DNA of 64,000 nt from Hymenobacter sp. GOD-10R (GTDB taxonomy: Bacteria > Bacteroidota > Bacteroidia > Cytophagales > Hymenobacteraceae): the NCBI RefSeq assembly GCF_035609205.1, contig NZ_CP141184.1, positions 1-64,000 on the forward strand, given 5' to 3'. The stretch's first letter is position 1; each line of letters starts with the position of its first letter. The position numbers and the translations under genes were made by a program. This document shows, piece after piece, positions 7,954 to 15,641 of the stretch. A model generated the notes under the pieces. It had not been told where the DNA came from, did not search any database, and was given only the letters and a program-made list of their open reading frames with translations.

Positions 7954-9426
7954 ATGACTTACCTCTCGCGTATTGCTGCTAGCCTGACTGTGGCGGCTTT
8001 ATTCATCGTGCCCTACGCAAGTAGGGCACAGGGAACGGTAGTGCTAACCGGAAAGGTTAGTAGTCGTACGGCCGATACGGTAGCAGTATCGTTGCGCGAG
8101 AATGCCCTTGACCCCAAAGAAAAGATTACTTACGCTCGCCTCGATGATAAAGGAGAATTCCGGTTGTCGCTCACAGTTGCAGGCGCTACGCGTGCCGACC
8201 TCGTGTACGGCGATGATGTAACAGATCTGTTCTTGGAGCCTGGCAACAACATGGACGTGCGCTTCAAAGGCAGTGACATGGCGGCCACGGTGAAGTTTAA
8301 GGGCAATGGCGCCGCTGCTAACTCTTACCTAAGTGAAATCGACGAAAAATTTGTGGAGAATGATGGGTTTCAGGTACTTCCCGACAACATCATGCTCTAT
8401 GAAGCGCCTTTCCTGTCGTTCCTAGATTATCGGCGTAAAGAGGAGAGTAAGTTTTTTGAGAACTACGCCCAGGACAACCAGCTTTCGGCTGCATTTAAGG
8501 CATACGCCAAGGCTGAAATCGCCTACAGCTACGCCAACGACCGCCTGACTTTTCAGGATCTGCGGGAGCAAGTAGTAGCTACGGAGTCGCGCCTTAAGAT
8601 GACGCCGACCTACTACGACTTTCTTAGCGACAAGAACTTGATCAACAGTCCTGATGCGGGCGCGCTGCAAAGCGGAATGTACCAGGAGTTTTTGCTCAAC
8701 TACATTCACTATCAAGCCACTGCCGCTAACCACCAGCGCACCGATCCTGACTTTTATCAGATTTGCTACGACCTAGCGAAGACGCAGCTGACGGGTTCGG
8801 CGCGTTTGGTGTGCATGGGCCGGGTGCTACAGGAGTCTTTCCGTTTTGGGCACGTGAAGCAGTCGGCCGCTATGCTCGCCGACTTTCGGACGACGGACAC
8901 CAAAAACCAATATTATTCGGTGTTGCAGAACGACTTCGAAACGCACAAAGCATTTGCTATCGGTTCGCCAGCACCAAACTTCCACTTGATATCGGCTACC
9001 GGCGACTCCGTGTCGTTGCAAAACTTCGCTGGTAAGCTAGTCTACCTGAACTTCTGGCGTACGACCAGTGGTCTGAGCTTGCGCGACTTGCCGTATGCGC
9101 AGGAACTGGCGAAGAAGTTTGAGGGCAAGAACATTGTATTCCTGAACGTTGCCCTCGACGAAAATGAAGGTGCTTGGAAGCAGTTGGTTATCAGCAAGAA
9201 GCTACCGGGCGTACACGTGCGGTCGGGTGGGGGCTTGCGCTCAACGGTAGCCAAAGCCTATATGGTGCAAGATGTGCCATCCTATTTTCTGCTAGCAGAA
9301 GATGGTACCTTCCTGAACGTGAAGCCTAAGCGCCTGAGTAGTCGTGCCGCCGTGGACGAAATCAAGGAAGCTTTCGGCAAAGCCGCGACTTACACGAGCT
9401 TGCTGCCTATGAATACCGGCAAATAA
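7954..9426 (+). CDS. exported TlpA/AhpC-like thioredoxin-fold protein without CxxC
   Basis: This 490-aa protein has a signal peptide (residues 1-25), an N-terminal DUF4369-like beta domain (about 27-120), a helical middle, and a thioredoxin-fold domain at about 335-475. Where TlpA/ResA proteins have WCGPC it reads TSGLS at 371-375, so both redox cysteines are replaced by Ser. The cis-Pro (VPSYF, Pro442) and the FW before the active site are kept. It cannot act as a normal disulfide oxidoreductase. A structural, chaperone or binding role in the periplasm is more likely. A terminator follows at 9455-9493. Confidence 0.85.
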   Translation: MTYLSRIAASLTVAALFIVPYASRAQGTVVLTGKVSSRTADTVAVSLRENALDPKEKITYARLDDKGEFRLSLTVAGATRADLVYGDDVTDLFLEPGNNMDVRFKGSDMAATVKFKGNGAAANSYLSEIDEKFVENDGFQVLPDNIMLYEAPFLSFLDYRRKEESKFFENYAQDNQLSAAFKAYAKAEIAYSYANDRLTFQDLREQVVATESRLKMTPTYYDFLSDKNLINSPDAGALQSGMYQEFLLNYIHYQATAANHQRTDPDFYQICYDLAKTQLTGSARLVCMGRVLQESFRFGHVKQSAAMLADFRTTDTKNQYYSVLQNDFETHKAFAIGSPAPNFHLISATGDSVSLQNFAGKLVYLNFWRTTSGLSLRDLPYAQELAKKFEGKNIVFLNVALDENEGAWKQLVISKKLPGVHVRSGGGLRSTVAKAYMVQDVPSYFLLAEDGTFLNVKPKRLSSRAAVDEIKEAFGKAATYTSLLPMNTGK

Positions 9427-9454
9427 ACAATTTGCTAGTGCAATGACTTGCTAG

Positions 9455-9495
9455 AAGCCTGGTGTCCTGCTACGAAGCTGGGGCACCAGGCTTTT
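9455..9495 (+). terminator. Rho-independent terminator
   Basis: The stem 9455-9467 pairs with 9481-9493 (13 bp, one G-U pair). The run of T at 9492-9496 follows. It ends the thioredoxin-fold gene. Confidence 0.8.
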
Positions 9496-9559
9496 TCATG
9501 GTGTACTTCGCCGCCGCTGCGGGCTATCTTCCCCGTGCATTGCCGATCTTTACCTTCCT

Positions 9560-10579
9560 ATGGCATCCCTGCTCTCCGACGGCCTGAATTTCTTCTCAAA
9601 AGCTACCCCTAGCCGTTTGCTCAACGCCGGGCAAGTGGTAGGGAGCTATGTGCTGAGCAAATGGACGGGGAAAGCTCGCCACCGGGGGCTGCCGCTTGCT
9701 TTGTCATTTGAGCCCACTACGAGCTGCAACTTACGCTGCCCTGAGTGCCCAAGCGGGCTTCGGTCCTTCACCCGACCGACCGGCATGCTGCCTGACGACC
9801 TCTTCAAGCGGACGATTGATGAGCTGCACCGGCAGCTGTGGTACCTGATTTTCTATTTCCAGGGCGAGCCGTACTTGCACCCGAATTTCCTGGACTTGGT
9901 GAAGTACGCCGCCGACAAAGGCATTTATACCGCCACGAGTACCAACGCTCACTATCTCAACGACAAGAACGCCCGCCGCACGGTGGAAAGCGGCCTCGAC
10001 CGGCTCATTATTTCCCTGGATGGCACGACGCAGGAAGTGTACCAGCAGTATCGTGTGGGCGGCAAGCTAGATAAGGTGTTGGAGGGCACGCGTAACATCA
10101 TCCGGTGGCGGAAGGAGTTGAAGTCGAGCACGCCACGGGTAGTATTTCAGTTTCTGGTCGTGCAACCTAATGAGCACCAGATCGAAGATGCTAAACGTTT
10201 GGCCAAGGAGCTAGGGGTAGATGACGTGTGGTTCAAAACCGCTCAGATTTATGATTATCAGAACGGCTCACCCCTTATCCCGACCATCGATTACTACTCG
10301 CGCTACGAGAACAACAACGGCACTTGGAGCATCAAAAACCGCTTGCTGAACCACTGCTGGAAGATGTGGCACAGTTGCGTCGTGACGTGGGATGGCCTTG
10401 TGGTGCCGTGCTGCTTTGACAAAGATGCCGAGTATCGCCTCGGTGATTTGCAGCAACAAAGCTTTCGTTCGCTTTGGCAAGCTCCTAAGTATCAACGATT
10501 CCGTGAGTCGTTGCTAAAGGGCCGCGACCAAATCGAGATGTGTCGTAACTGCACGCAGGGCACCAAAGTGTGGGGATAA
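9560..10579 (+). CDS. radical SAM/SPASM domain protein
   Basis: This 339-aa enzyme has the radical SAM CxxxCxxC signature at Cys56, Cys60 and Cys63 (TTSCNLRCPEC), binding the 4Fe-4S cluster that cleaves S-adenosylmethionine. A C-terminal SPASM region has Cys266, Cys273, Cys284, Cys285, Cys328 and Cys331 for auxiliary clusters. The TIM-barrel core lies at about 45-245. Family members modify peptides or small molecules; no precursor peptide gene is visible next to it, so the substrate is unknown. TACCTTCC lies 1 nt before the ATG and TATCTTCC at 9525-9532; either may be part of the promoter. Confidence 0.93.
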   Translation: MASLLSDGLNFFSKATPSRLLNAGQVVGSYVLSKWTGKARHRGLPLALSFEPTTSCNLRCPECPSGLRSFTRPTGMLPDDLFKRTIDELHRQLWYLIFYFQGEPYLHPNFLDLVKYAADKGIYTATSTNAHYLNDKNARRTVESGLDRLIISLDGTTQEVYQQYRVGGKLDKVLEGTRNIIRWRKELKSSTPRVVFQFLVVQPNEHQIEDAKRLAKELGVDDVWFKTAQIYDYQNGSPLIPTIDYYSRYENNNGTWSIKNRLLNHCWKMWHSCVVTWDGLVVPCCFDKDAEYRLGDLQQQSFRSLWQAPKYQRFRESLLKGRDQIEMCRNCTQGTKVWG

Positions 10580-10642
10580 GCTGTAGTTTGCCTGCTATTC
10601 TTATCGAACAGACCTAGCTAGCCTTCTTCTTTCCGCCGACTT

Positions 10643-11251
10643 ATGTTTTCTGCCGCGCGCATTGCCGCCATTCGTAAGAGCAAGGGCTTTTCTCAGGAAG
10701 CGCTGGCGGAGCAATCGGGCGTGAGCCTTCGTACTATTCAGCGGGTGGAGCAGGGCGAAACCGTGCCGCGTGGGTATACCTTGCAAGCTCTGGCCGCCGC
10801 CCTCGATGTAACACTGGAAGACTTCCGGGCGGAGCCGAACTTAAAGCAAGCGCAAGCGGCACCAGCAGAAAGCACAGCGCCGGTGTTACGCAGTGACCTT
10901 GATTTTTTGCAAATTCTCAGCCTGAGTCCACTAAGTTTTCTCCTGTTGCCGCTGCTCAATATTATCGTGCCTTGGTGGCTGTGGCGTGCTAGGCGCCATA
11001 ACACGGAGCACGTCGCGGAGCTAGGGCGGCGGATCATAGCGTTTCAGGTTTTGTGGCAAGTAGCGAGCTTCTTTGCCTTCATGCTGGTGGTTGTGGTGCA
11101 GCAGCTGGCAGGAGGTCTTAACCGTCGGTTGGTACCGGGTATCTACCTAGGGGTATTGGTAATAACCTACGCTATCAACGTGTTCATAATCGTCCGAAAT
11201 GCGTGGCGTTTACGACAGGGCGACCTAGCTATCTACCGGGTAAAGCACTAA
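10643..11251 (+). CDS. XRE-family HTH regulator fused to a membrane domain
   Basis: This 202-aa protein begins with a Cro/CI-type helix-turn-helix (residues about 4-58: IAAIRKSKGFSQEALAEQSG, then TIQRVEQGETVPRG). From about residue 88 it has three hydrophobic segments (SLSPLSFLLLPLLNIIVPWW, FQVLWQVASFFAFMLVVVV, YLGVLVITYAINVFIIV). The membrane half resembles the DUF4870-like three-helix domain. The fusion suggests a membrane-tethered transcription regulator that senses an envelope signal, but the ligand and DNA target are unknown. It lies between the radical SAM gene and the retropepsin-like gene, all on the + strand. Confidence 0.85.
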   Translation: MFSAARIAAIRKSKGFSQEALAEQSGVSLRTIQRVEQGETVPRGYTLQALAAALDVTLEDFRAEPNLKQAQAAPAESTAPVLRSDLDFLQILSLSPLSFLLLPLLNIIVPWWLWRARRHNTEHVAELGRRIIAFQVLWQVASFFAFMLVVVVQQLAGGLNRRLVPGIYLGVLVITYAINVFIIVRNAWRLRQGDLAIYRVKH

Positions 11252-11380
11252 GGTTATTTTGCATCGTAATGTTTTACAATGTGTTACACAATATGGCGGC
11301 TAAATGACGTAAAGATGGCGCAAGACTGAGAGAAGATAAGGGGCACTTTTGACTACATCAACCGCTAGTCTTAAGTACTC

Positions 11381-12355
11381 ATGAAACTGCTTCTCAAAAT
11401 CGTCTTGGTGGTGCTACTATTACTCGGAGTAAGTGGCGTTGGAGGATACTTTTATGTGCAGAATAAATTTCAAGCTCCCACCAATCAGCTTGCCGTAACG
11501 GGTCTGCCTGCTGCCTGTTCATTCGTGTGGGAAGCCGATACAATGGCTAAACCCAAGGTAGCCCACGCGGTGCTGCTTATCCCCATCACGCTGGCTGGTT
11601 GTCCTCGTACCTGTTATCTCCAGTTCGATACAGGCGCCCCCTATTCTTTGCTTTATGCTAAATCGTTAGCCGCGTTGCGTGCTGCTTATCCTGCTACGCA
11701 ACGTGCACTGACCGTGCAACACGATACCATCCGAGACCTAGCTTTCAACCTAGGTAATGGGCAAGTGCAAGCACGACGCATTTTGGTGCGGCCCTACGGT
11801 ATGAGCCAACTACCAGCTGATAGTATTCCCTTGGTTATCGGCACCCTAGGTACCGATGTACTGGCCGATCAAGTACTTGTGCTGGATTATCCACGTCAGC
11901 GCTTCACCTTGCTCCGCCAAGTACCGGAGACGCTGGCGCAACACGCCACCTTTGCACCGCTCGACTTTTCCAATCGTCGCGTAATTGTGCGTGCCGCGAT
12001 GCAAGAACAATCCCAGGACTTCTTATTTGACTCAGGCTCTAGTGCCTTCTCACTCCTGACTAGCCAACGTATCTGGGAAAAGCTAGCTGCACTAGCCGCC
12101 CATGAGCAGGTTAATAAAGTCAACTCGTGGGGCAACACTCTGCTGGCCCATACGGCAACGTCTGAAGCAGTAATGCAGCTGGGCACCACGCCGGTACCCC
12201 TGCGCACCGTAACGTACATTGAAGGCACCAGCCTGATGCAGCAAGCTCTGATGCGCTTCTCCGGTATGACTGGAATGCTTGGCAATGAGCCTTTTAGTCA
12301 ACAGACAATTATCTTGGATGCGCGCGGCAACCGCTTCGGCATAATGCGTAACTAG
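11381..12355 (+). CDS. membrane-anchored retropepsin-like aspartic protease homologue
   Basis: This 324-aa protein starts with one hydrophobic segment (residues about 4-26), an uncleaved anchor or signal peptide. It then has two aspartic-protease-like motifs: FDTGA with Asp83-Thr-Gly85 and FDSGS with Asp217-Ser-Gly219. Each is followed by a hydrophobic Ser/Leu strand. IGTLGTDVLADQ followed by DYPRQRF matches the usual retropepsin-like flap and strand region. Bacterial members are poorly characterised; peptidase activity is inferred from motifs only. A convergent hairpin covers the stop codon. Confidence 0.75.
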   Translation: MKLLLKIVLVVLLLLGVSGVGGYFYVQNKFQAPTNQLAVTGLPAACSFVWEADTMAKPKVAHAVLLIPITLAGCPRTCYLQFDTGAPYSLLYAKSLAALRAAYPATQRALTVQHDTIRDLAFNLGNGQVQARRILVRPYGMSQLPADSIPLVIGTLGTDVLADQVLVLDYPRQRFTLLRQVPETLAQHATFAPLDFSNRRVIVRAAMQEQSQDFLFDSGSSAFSLLTSQRIWEKLAALAAHEQVNKVNSWGNTLLAHTATSEAVMQLGTTPVPLRTVTYIEGTSLMQQALMRFSGMTGMLGNEPFSQQTIILDARGNRFGIMRN

Positions 12356-12402
12356 AAACCTAGGTTGTAAAAAGGCAGACTTTGTACAACCTAGGTTTCT
12401 AG
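12352..12402. terminator. bidirectional terminator-like hairpin between convergent genes
   Basis: Perfect 18-bp arms (12352-12369 and 12385-12402) each contain the 8-bp palindrome ACCTAGGT. The left arm overlaps the TAG stop of the aspartic-protease-like gene. The hairpin sits between genes transcribed towards each other. Confidence 0.75.
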
Positions 12403-12412
12403 GGCAATAGAG

Positions 12413-13708
12413 CTACTCTCCCCACGGATACATATCGGGTGGGGTGTGCTCGTCGGCGTGAATGGGCAAGGGGTGCAAGGCTTGCGTCTGGTCGATGAAC
12501 AGGAAAGCGTCGTAGCGCTCCGGGATGATGGAGGGCACGTAGTTGCCAAAGCGCTCAAACTGCGGCCTATAAACCACGCCGATAGCACGGTGCCCGATAG
12601 GGTGTCGTAAGCTAGCTTCCTGACGCAGCTCTTCGCTGAGCAGCAGCGCGTTGTCACCGCCTAACTGGTTGTGGAGTAGCTCCTCCCAAGAGCCGCGGGT
12701 GGCAGACGGCACGGTGATCTTCTCCAGTGGCGCGCCCCAGTGCTTACCCGCAATGACGGAGCCCTCATACGAGCCAAAGCCGACGGCAAATACCTGGTCG
12801 CGGCCGTAGGTTTCGCGGGCTAGCTGCCCAATGTTCACCGAGTCTTCGCGGGCCATGTCGGTGTAGCGGGCGTCGCCGATGTGGGTGTTGTGCTCCCACA
12901 CAATGGCTTTGCTATCAGGCCCATGCAGGGTGAGCAGGCGATCCAGCGTTTCCATCATGTGCCGGTCGCGTACATTCCAAGAAGCCGAACCGCCCTGTAG
13001 CATGGCTCGGTAGTAGTGCTCGGCATTCACGGCTACCAGGGCGTTTTGATCGGCGTTGAAGTTTCGCTCGCGGGAGGGCAGGCCGTCGGGCTGCTGACTG
13101 GCTACTTGCTGACGAAGCGCCCGCAGCATGTTAGTTACTTCATTCTCACAATCTTGTGATACATACGCTACCGCCTGCGCGTATTCTTGCGGATCGTTGC
13201 CGTAGGGTTCAAAGCAGCGGAAGGCACGCCGAGCCGCTTCAACGGCCCCATCGCCTTGCTTTTCCACAAAGTGCATGATCTCCTGCAACGACTCCCACAG
13301 GCTGTACACGTCCAACCCATAGAAGCCCACGCGCTGCTCTAGCGGCCGCTGCCGATTGTGCTGGTGCAGCCACTCTACCAAGGCCGTGATTTCCCAGTTG
13401 CCCCACATCCAAGTAGGCCAGCGGTCGAAGGTTTGCAGCAGGCGCGAGGCAAAGCCAGGAGCTAGGGCTTCTTGCTTAATGGCCGTGTTCACTTCGAAGC
13501 AATCGGGCCAATCGCCTTCCACGGCAATGAACTGAAAGCCTTTCTCTTGAATCAGGCGCTTCGACAACGCGGCACGCCAGATATAGTATTCGGAGGTGCC
13601 ATGCGAAGCCTCGCCCAATAGCACAACCCGAGCATCGCCAATGGCGGCCATAAGCGGGTCAAGATCAGCGGCGGAGCGAAGCGGATGGGTGGGAAGTTGC
13701 GTTTTCAT
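12413..13708 (-). CDS. erythromycin esterase family protein
   Basis: This 431-aa protein carries the family signature GEASHGTSEYY (Glu33, His36) followed by FIAVEGDWPDCFEVN. VGFYGLDVYS, WEHNTHIGDARYTDM and a C-terminal HPIGHRAIGVVYRP region also match the EreA/EreB-like family. Characterised members hydrolyse the macrolide lactone ring, but most environmental homologues have unknown hydrolase roles, so resistance should not be assumed. No signal peptide is present. It lies downstream of a small gene at 13800-14138 on the same strand, with a hairpin between them. Confidence 0.9.
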   Translation of the reverse strand: MKTQLPTHPLRSAADLDPLMAAIGDARVVLLGEASHGTSEYYIWRAALSKRLIQEKGFQFIAVEGDWPDCFEVNTAIKQEALAPGFASRLLQTFDRWPTWMWGNWEITALVEWLHQHNRQRPLEQRVGFYGLDVYSLWESLQEIMHFVEKQGDGAVEAARRAFRCFEPYGNDPQEYAQAVAYVSQDCENEVTNMLRALRQQVASQQPDGLPSRERNFNADQNALVAVNAEHYYRAMLQGGSASWNVRDRHMMETLDRLLTLHGPDSKAIVWEHNTHIGDARYTDMAREDSVNIGQLARETYGRDQVFAVGFGSYEGSVIAGKHWGAPLEKITVPSATRGSWEELLHNQLGGDNALLLSEELRQEASLRHPIGHRAIGVVYRPQFERFGNYVPSIIPERYDAFLFIDQTQALHPLPIHADEHTPPDMYPWGE

Positions 13709-13736
13709 AGTTCTGCTTAGGAAAAATAAAAACAGG

Positions 13737-13770
13737 AAAGCACGCCCTAACCTAGGTTGGGGCGTGCTTT
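13737..13770 (-). terminator. Rho-independent terminator (palindromic)
   Basis: This 34-bp palindrome (one G-U pair) is centred on CCTAGG. On the - strand it is followed by a T-rich stretch, so it terminates the gene at 13800-14138. Confidence 0.8.
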
Positions 13771-13799
13771 TGAATGGGGGCAGGTTCGCGCTGCGAGGG

Positions 13800-14138
13800 C
13801 TACTTGTGGCTCTTGTCCAGGTTCTTGCCTAGGTCTTCCACTTTGGTGAAGAACTCTAGCGAGTCGGATTCGGCATAAGTGCCGTATGCCGAAGAAATGG
13901 TTCCTTTCACGCCGTCGTTGGTCGAAAGCGCGTACAGGATCGACATATCATCGGGGTTGCTTTCGCCCTCGAAGCGGTAGAAGTCTACAATGGTAACTTC
14001 TTCGGGACCATACGTTTTCTGCGGGTTGTCGAAGGTGTGCAACCGCCCGTCCGTCACGGTGAAGTTTGCGGTAAAGCCGTCTTTATTCAACTTGTTTTCT
14101 ACGTTCACCATGGAACGCTCTTCTTCTTTGTCTTGCAT
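13800..14138 (-). CDS. small conserved Bacteroidota protein of unknown function
   Basis: The 112-aa product contains VDFYRFEG.SNPDD.S(I)LYA, GVKGT(I)..AYG.YAES. This pattern matches a small Bacteroidota family that databases sometimes label phosphoribosylpyrophosphate synthetase, although it lacks any PRPP-synthetase domain. I therefore give no enzymatic function. The ATG at 14138 is preferred over an upstream in-frame GTG at 14174, which would add only 12 atypical residues. The protein is acidic, soluble and without signal peptide. Confidence 0.8.
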   Translation of the reverse strand: MQDKEEERSMVNVENKLNKDGFTANFTVTDGRLHTFDNPQKTYGPEEVTIVDFYRFEGESNPDDMSILYALSTNDGVKGTISSAYGTYAESDSLEFFTKVEDLGKNLDKSHK

Positions 14139-14199
14139 GATCAAGGGGATTTCGGTTGGGAGAGCTAGTTGCACTGCGAGAGCGGGCCTAAAATAGCAA

Positions 14200-14235
14200 G
14201 CCCCCGCGCCTGCTATACGGAGCAGGCACGGGGGC
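14200..14235 (-). terminator. GC-rich terminator hairpin
   Basis: A 15-bp stem (14200-14214 with 14221-14235, one mismatch) has a 6-nt loop. It is followed on the - strand by a T-containing tract. It ends the Cys-rich membrane protein gene. Confidence 0.75.
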
Positions 14236-14262
14236 AGGTTGTCTTAATTTCAGGGCAAGAAG

Positions 14263-14460
14263 CTAGCTAACGTTGACTTGCTGGGTAGCCTTCTCAATTG
14301 TGCGCTGTAGTCGATCTACATCGATCGTGCTGCACGCACCGCCGCAACCCTTGGCACAACCGCCTTCCCCTTTGGCGAAGAACGATTGCCAGAAGCGTCT
14401 GCCAACGTAAAAAGTGGCCGTAGCGAAGAGAAGGGCGATAATGAGGTATTGCAAGATCAT
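14263..14460 (-). CDS. FeoB-associated Cys-rich membrane protein
   Basis: This 65-aa protein has one N-terminal transmembrane helix (ILQYLIIALLFATATFYVG). A Cys/Gly cluster GGCAKGCGGACS and a short polar helix follow. This is the pattern of the FeoB-associated Cys-rich membrane family found with ferrous-iron transport genes in Bacteroidota. The ATG at 14460 starts directly before the helix and is preferred to a much longer in-frame extension that runs into the adjacent inverted repeat. No feoA or feoB is visible in this window, so it is orphaned here. Confidence 0.8.
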   Translation of the reverse strand: MILQYLIIALLFATATFYVGRRFWQSFFAKGEGGCAKGCGGACSTIDVDRLQRTIEKATQQVNVS

Positions 14461-14558
14461 AACGAGGGCAAAACCACCTAGGTCAGAGAAAAGTTTACAA
14501 CGATTATCATCCTGAAGAAGAAAGGTGTTCTGTAAGCCTTTTCTTAAAAAGACTATTC

Positions 14559-14692
14559 TGTCATCCTGAGCTTGTATTCCGCGCATCAAGCGGCGTGACC
14601 TTGTCACGAGAAAACGATGAACGTAAGAACGACTCGTTCAACTTGCAGAAGGTCACGCCGCTTGATGCGCGGAATGCAAGCTCAGGGTGACA
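14559..14692. repeat. 44-bp inverted repeat with 46-nt spacer
   Basis: Arms 14559-14602 and 14649-14692 are reverse complements except at two positions, both of which can form G-U pairs in RNA. The outer end reads TGTCATCCTGAGC, a type of sequence common in dispersed intergenic repeats. The spacer holds a further 6-bp stem. It lies between two - strand genes and could form a very long RNA hairpin. No transposase is present. Confidence 0.85.
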
Positions 14693-14736
14693 AAGAAGAG
14701 TACAAGGGAGGGTCTAGTGCCTGGAAAATCAGAAGC

Positions 14737-15531
14737 TTACACCCAATACTTCCGAATAATATCCTGGGTAGCGTCGTGAATATGGCCGTTGGTAGCTACT
14801 ACTTCGCGGCTGAAAATAGGCTCGCCGTCTTTTGTGAACTGCGTAACGCGGCCACCTGCCTCGCGCACGAGCAGGATACCCGCTGCTACATCATAAGAGT
14901 TAATGTTGAATTCGAAGTAGCAGTCGAAGCGACCTGCGGCTACGTAGGCTAGGTCCATAGCGGCCGAGCCTACCCGGCGAATGCCCTGCGTGTTCTGCAT
15001 GAACTGGCTGAGAATCTTCAAATAGCCGTCGAGCTTATCGAAATTGTAATAGGGGAAGCCAGTAGCAATGAGCGTGTTGTGCAGGTCGGTAGCCGCCGAA
15101 ACGTGGATGGGCTTTTCGTTGCAGAAAGCGCCACCACCTAACGACGCCCGGAAGCATTCGTCGCGGGTGATTTCGTATACAACGCCCACCACGAGCTCCA
15201 TGCCTTGAATCAGGGCGATGCTCACGCAGTAAGCGGGCAGCCCGTGAATGAAGTTGGTGGTGCCGTCGAGTGGATCAATGATCCAGTTAAATTCCTCGGC
15301 GCGCTCAGCTCCTTCTGTGCCTTCCTCCGTGATAAAACCAGCTTCGGGGAGCAACTGCCGCAGCTCATCAACCAGCTGTTTTTCGCTCTGTTGATCGACG
15401 TACGATACCAAGTCGTGGAGGCCTTTGCTTTGCACGCGACCTAGGTCGAAGCTAGTTGCTTCCTGACGAATAAACTGGCCGGCCCGGCGGGCAACTTCGG
15501 CAACCTGTAAGCTGAGTTGATTGAAATCCAT
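14737..15531 (-). CDS. inositol monophosphatase family protein
   Basis: This 264-aa enzyme shows the Mg-dependent phosphatase signature: EEGTE, then WIIDPLDGTTNFIHG (metal-binding Asp pair) and a C-terminal SYDVAAGILLVREAGG. Members of this family (SuhB/IMPase, CysQ-like) hydrolyse inositol-1-phosphate or related sugar or nucleotide phosphates; the substrate is not certain. The ATG at 15531 (MDFNQLSLQVAEVARRAG) fits the family start better than the upstream ATG at 15564. Cytosolic, normal length. It lies downstream of lnt with a hairpin between. Confidence 0.9.
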   Translation of the reverse strand: MDFNQLSLQVAEVARRAGQFIRQEATSFDLGRVQSKGLHDLVSYVDQQSEKQLVDELRQLLPEAGFITEEGTEGAERAEEFNWIIDPLDGTTNFIHGLPAYCVSIALIQGMELVVGVVYEITRDECFRASLGGGAFCNEKPIHVSAATDLHNTLIATGFPYYNFDKLDGYLKILSQFMQNTQGIRRVGSAAMDLAYVAAGRFDCYFEFNINSYDVAAGILLVREAGGRVTQFTKDGEPIFSREVVATNGHIHDATQDIIRKYWV

Positions 15532-15570
15532 TGATGGAGAACTGAATTGAAAAATTTCTATCATCCTTGG

Positions 15571-15641
15571 CGAAAGAAGGACCTGATGACCGCTGAAGGA
15601 TACATGGTTAGTCTTTCAGCAGTCATCAGGTCCTTCCTTCG
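15571..15641. repeat. 27-bp inverted repeat, possible terminator of lnt
   Basis: Arms 15571-15597 and 15615-15641 match with two mismatches around a 17-nt loop. The right arm ends one base before the lnt stop codon. It may terminate or attenuate transcription between lnt and the inositol monophosphatase gene. Confidence 0.7.

Noticed and set aside
9560..10579. Radical SAM/SPASM gene as a peptide-modifying (RiPP) locus
   Set aside because: I see no short precursor gene, peptidase or transporter next to it.
12413..13708. Erythromycin esterase homologue as an antibiotic-resistance gene
   Set aside because: Family membership is clear, but most environmental members have no shown macrolide activity, and there is no mobile element.
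13800..14138. Label phosphoribosylpyrophosphate synthetase for the small protein
   Set aside because: The protein is 112 aa and has none of the PRPP-synthetase motifs; the label appears to be a propagated misannotation.
14617..14952. 111-aa + strand frame across the inverted repeat
   Set aside because: It overlaps the inositol monophosphatase gene antisense and begins within the repeat arm; it shows no protein-like features.
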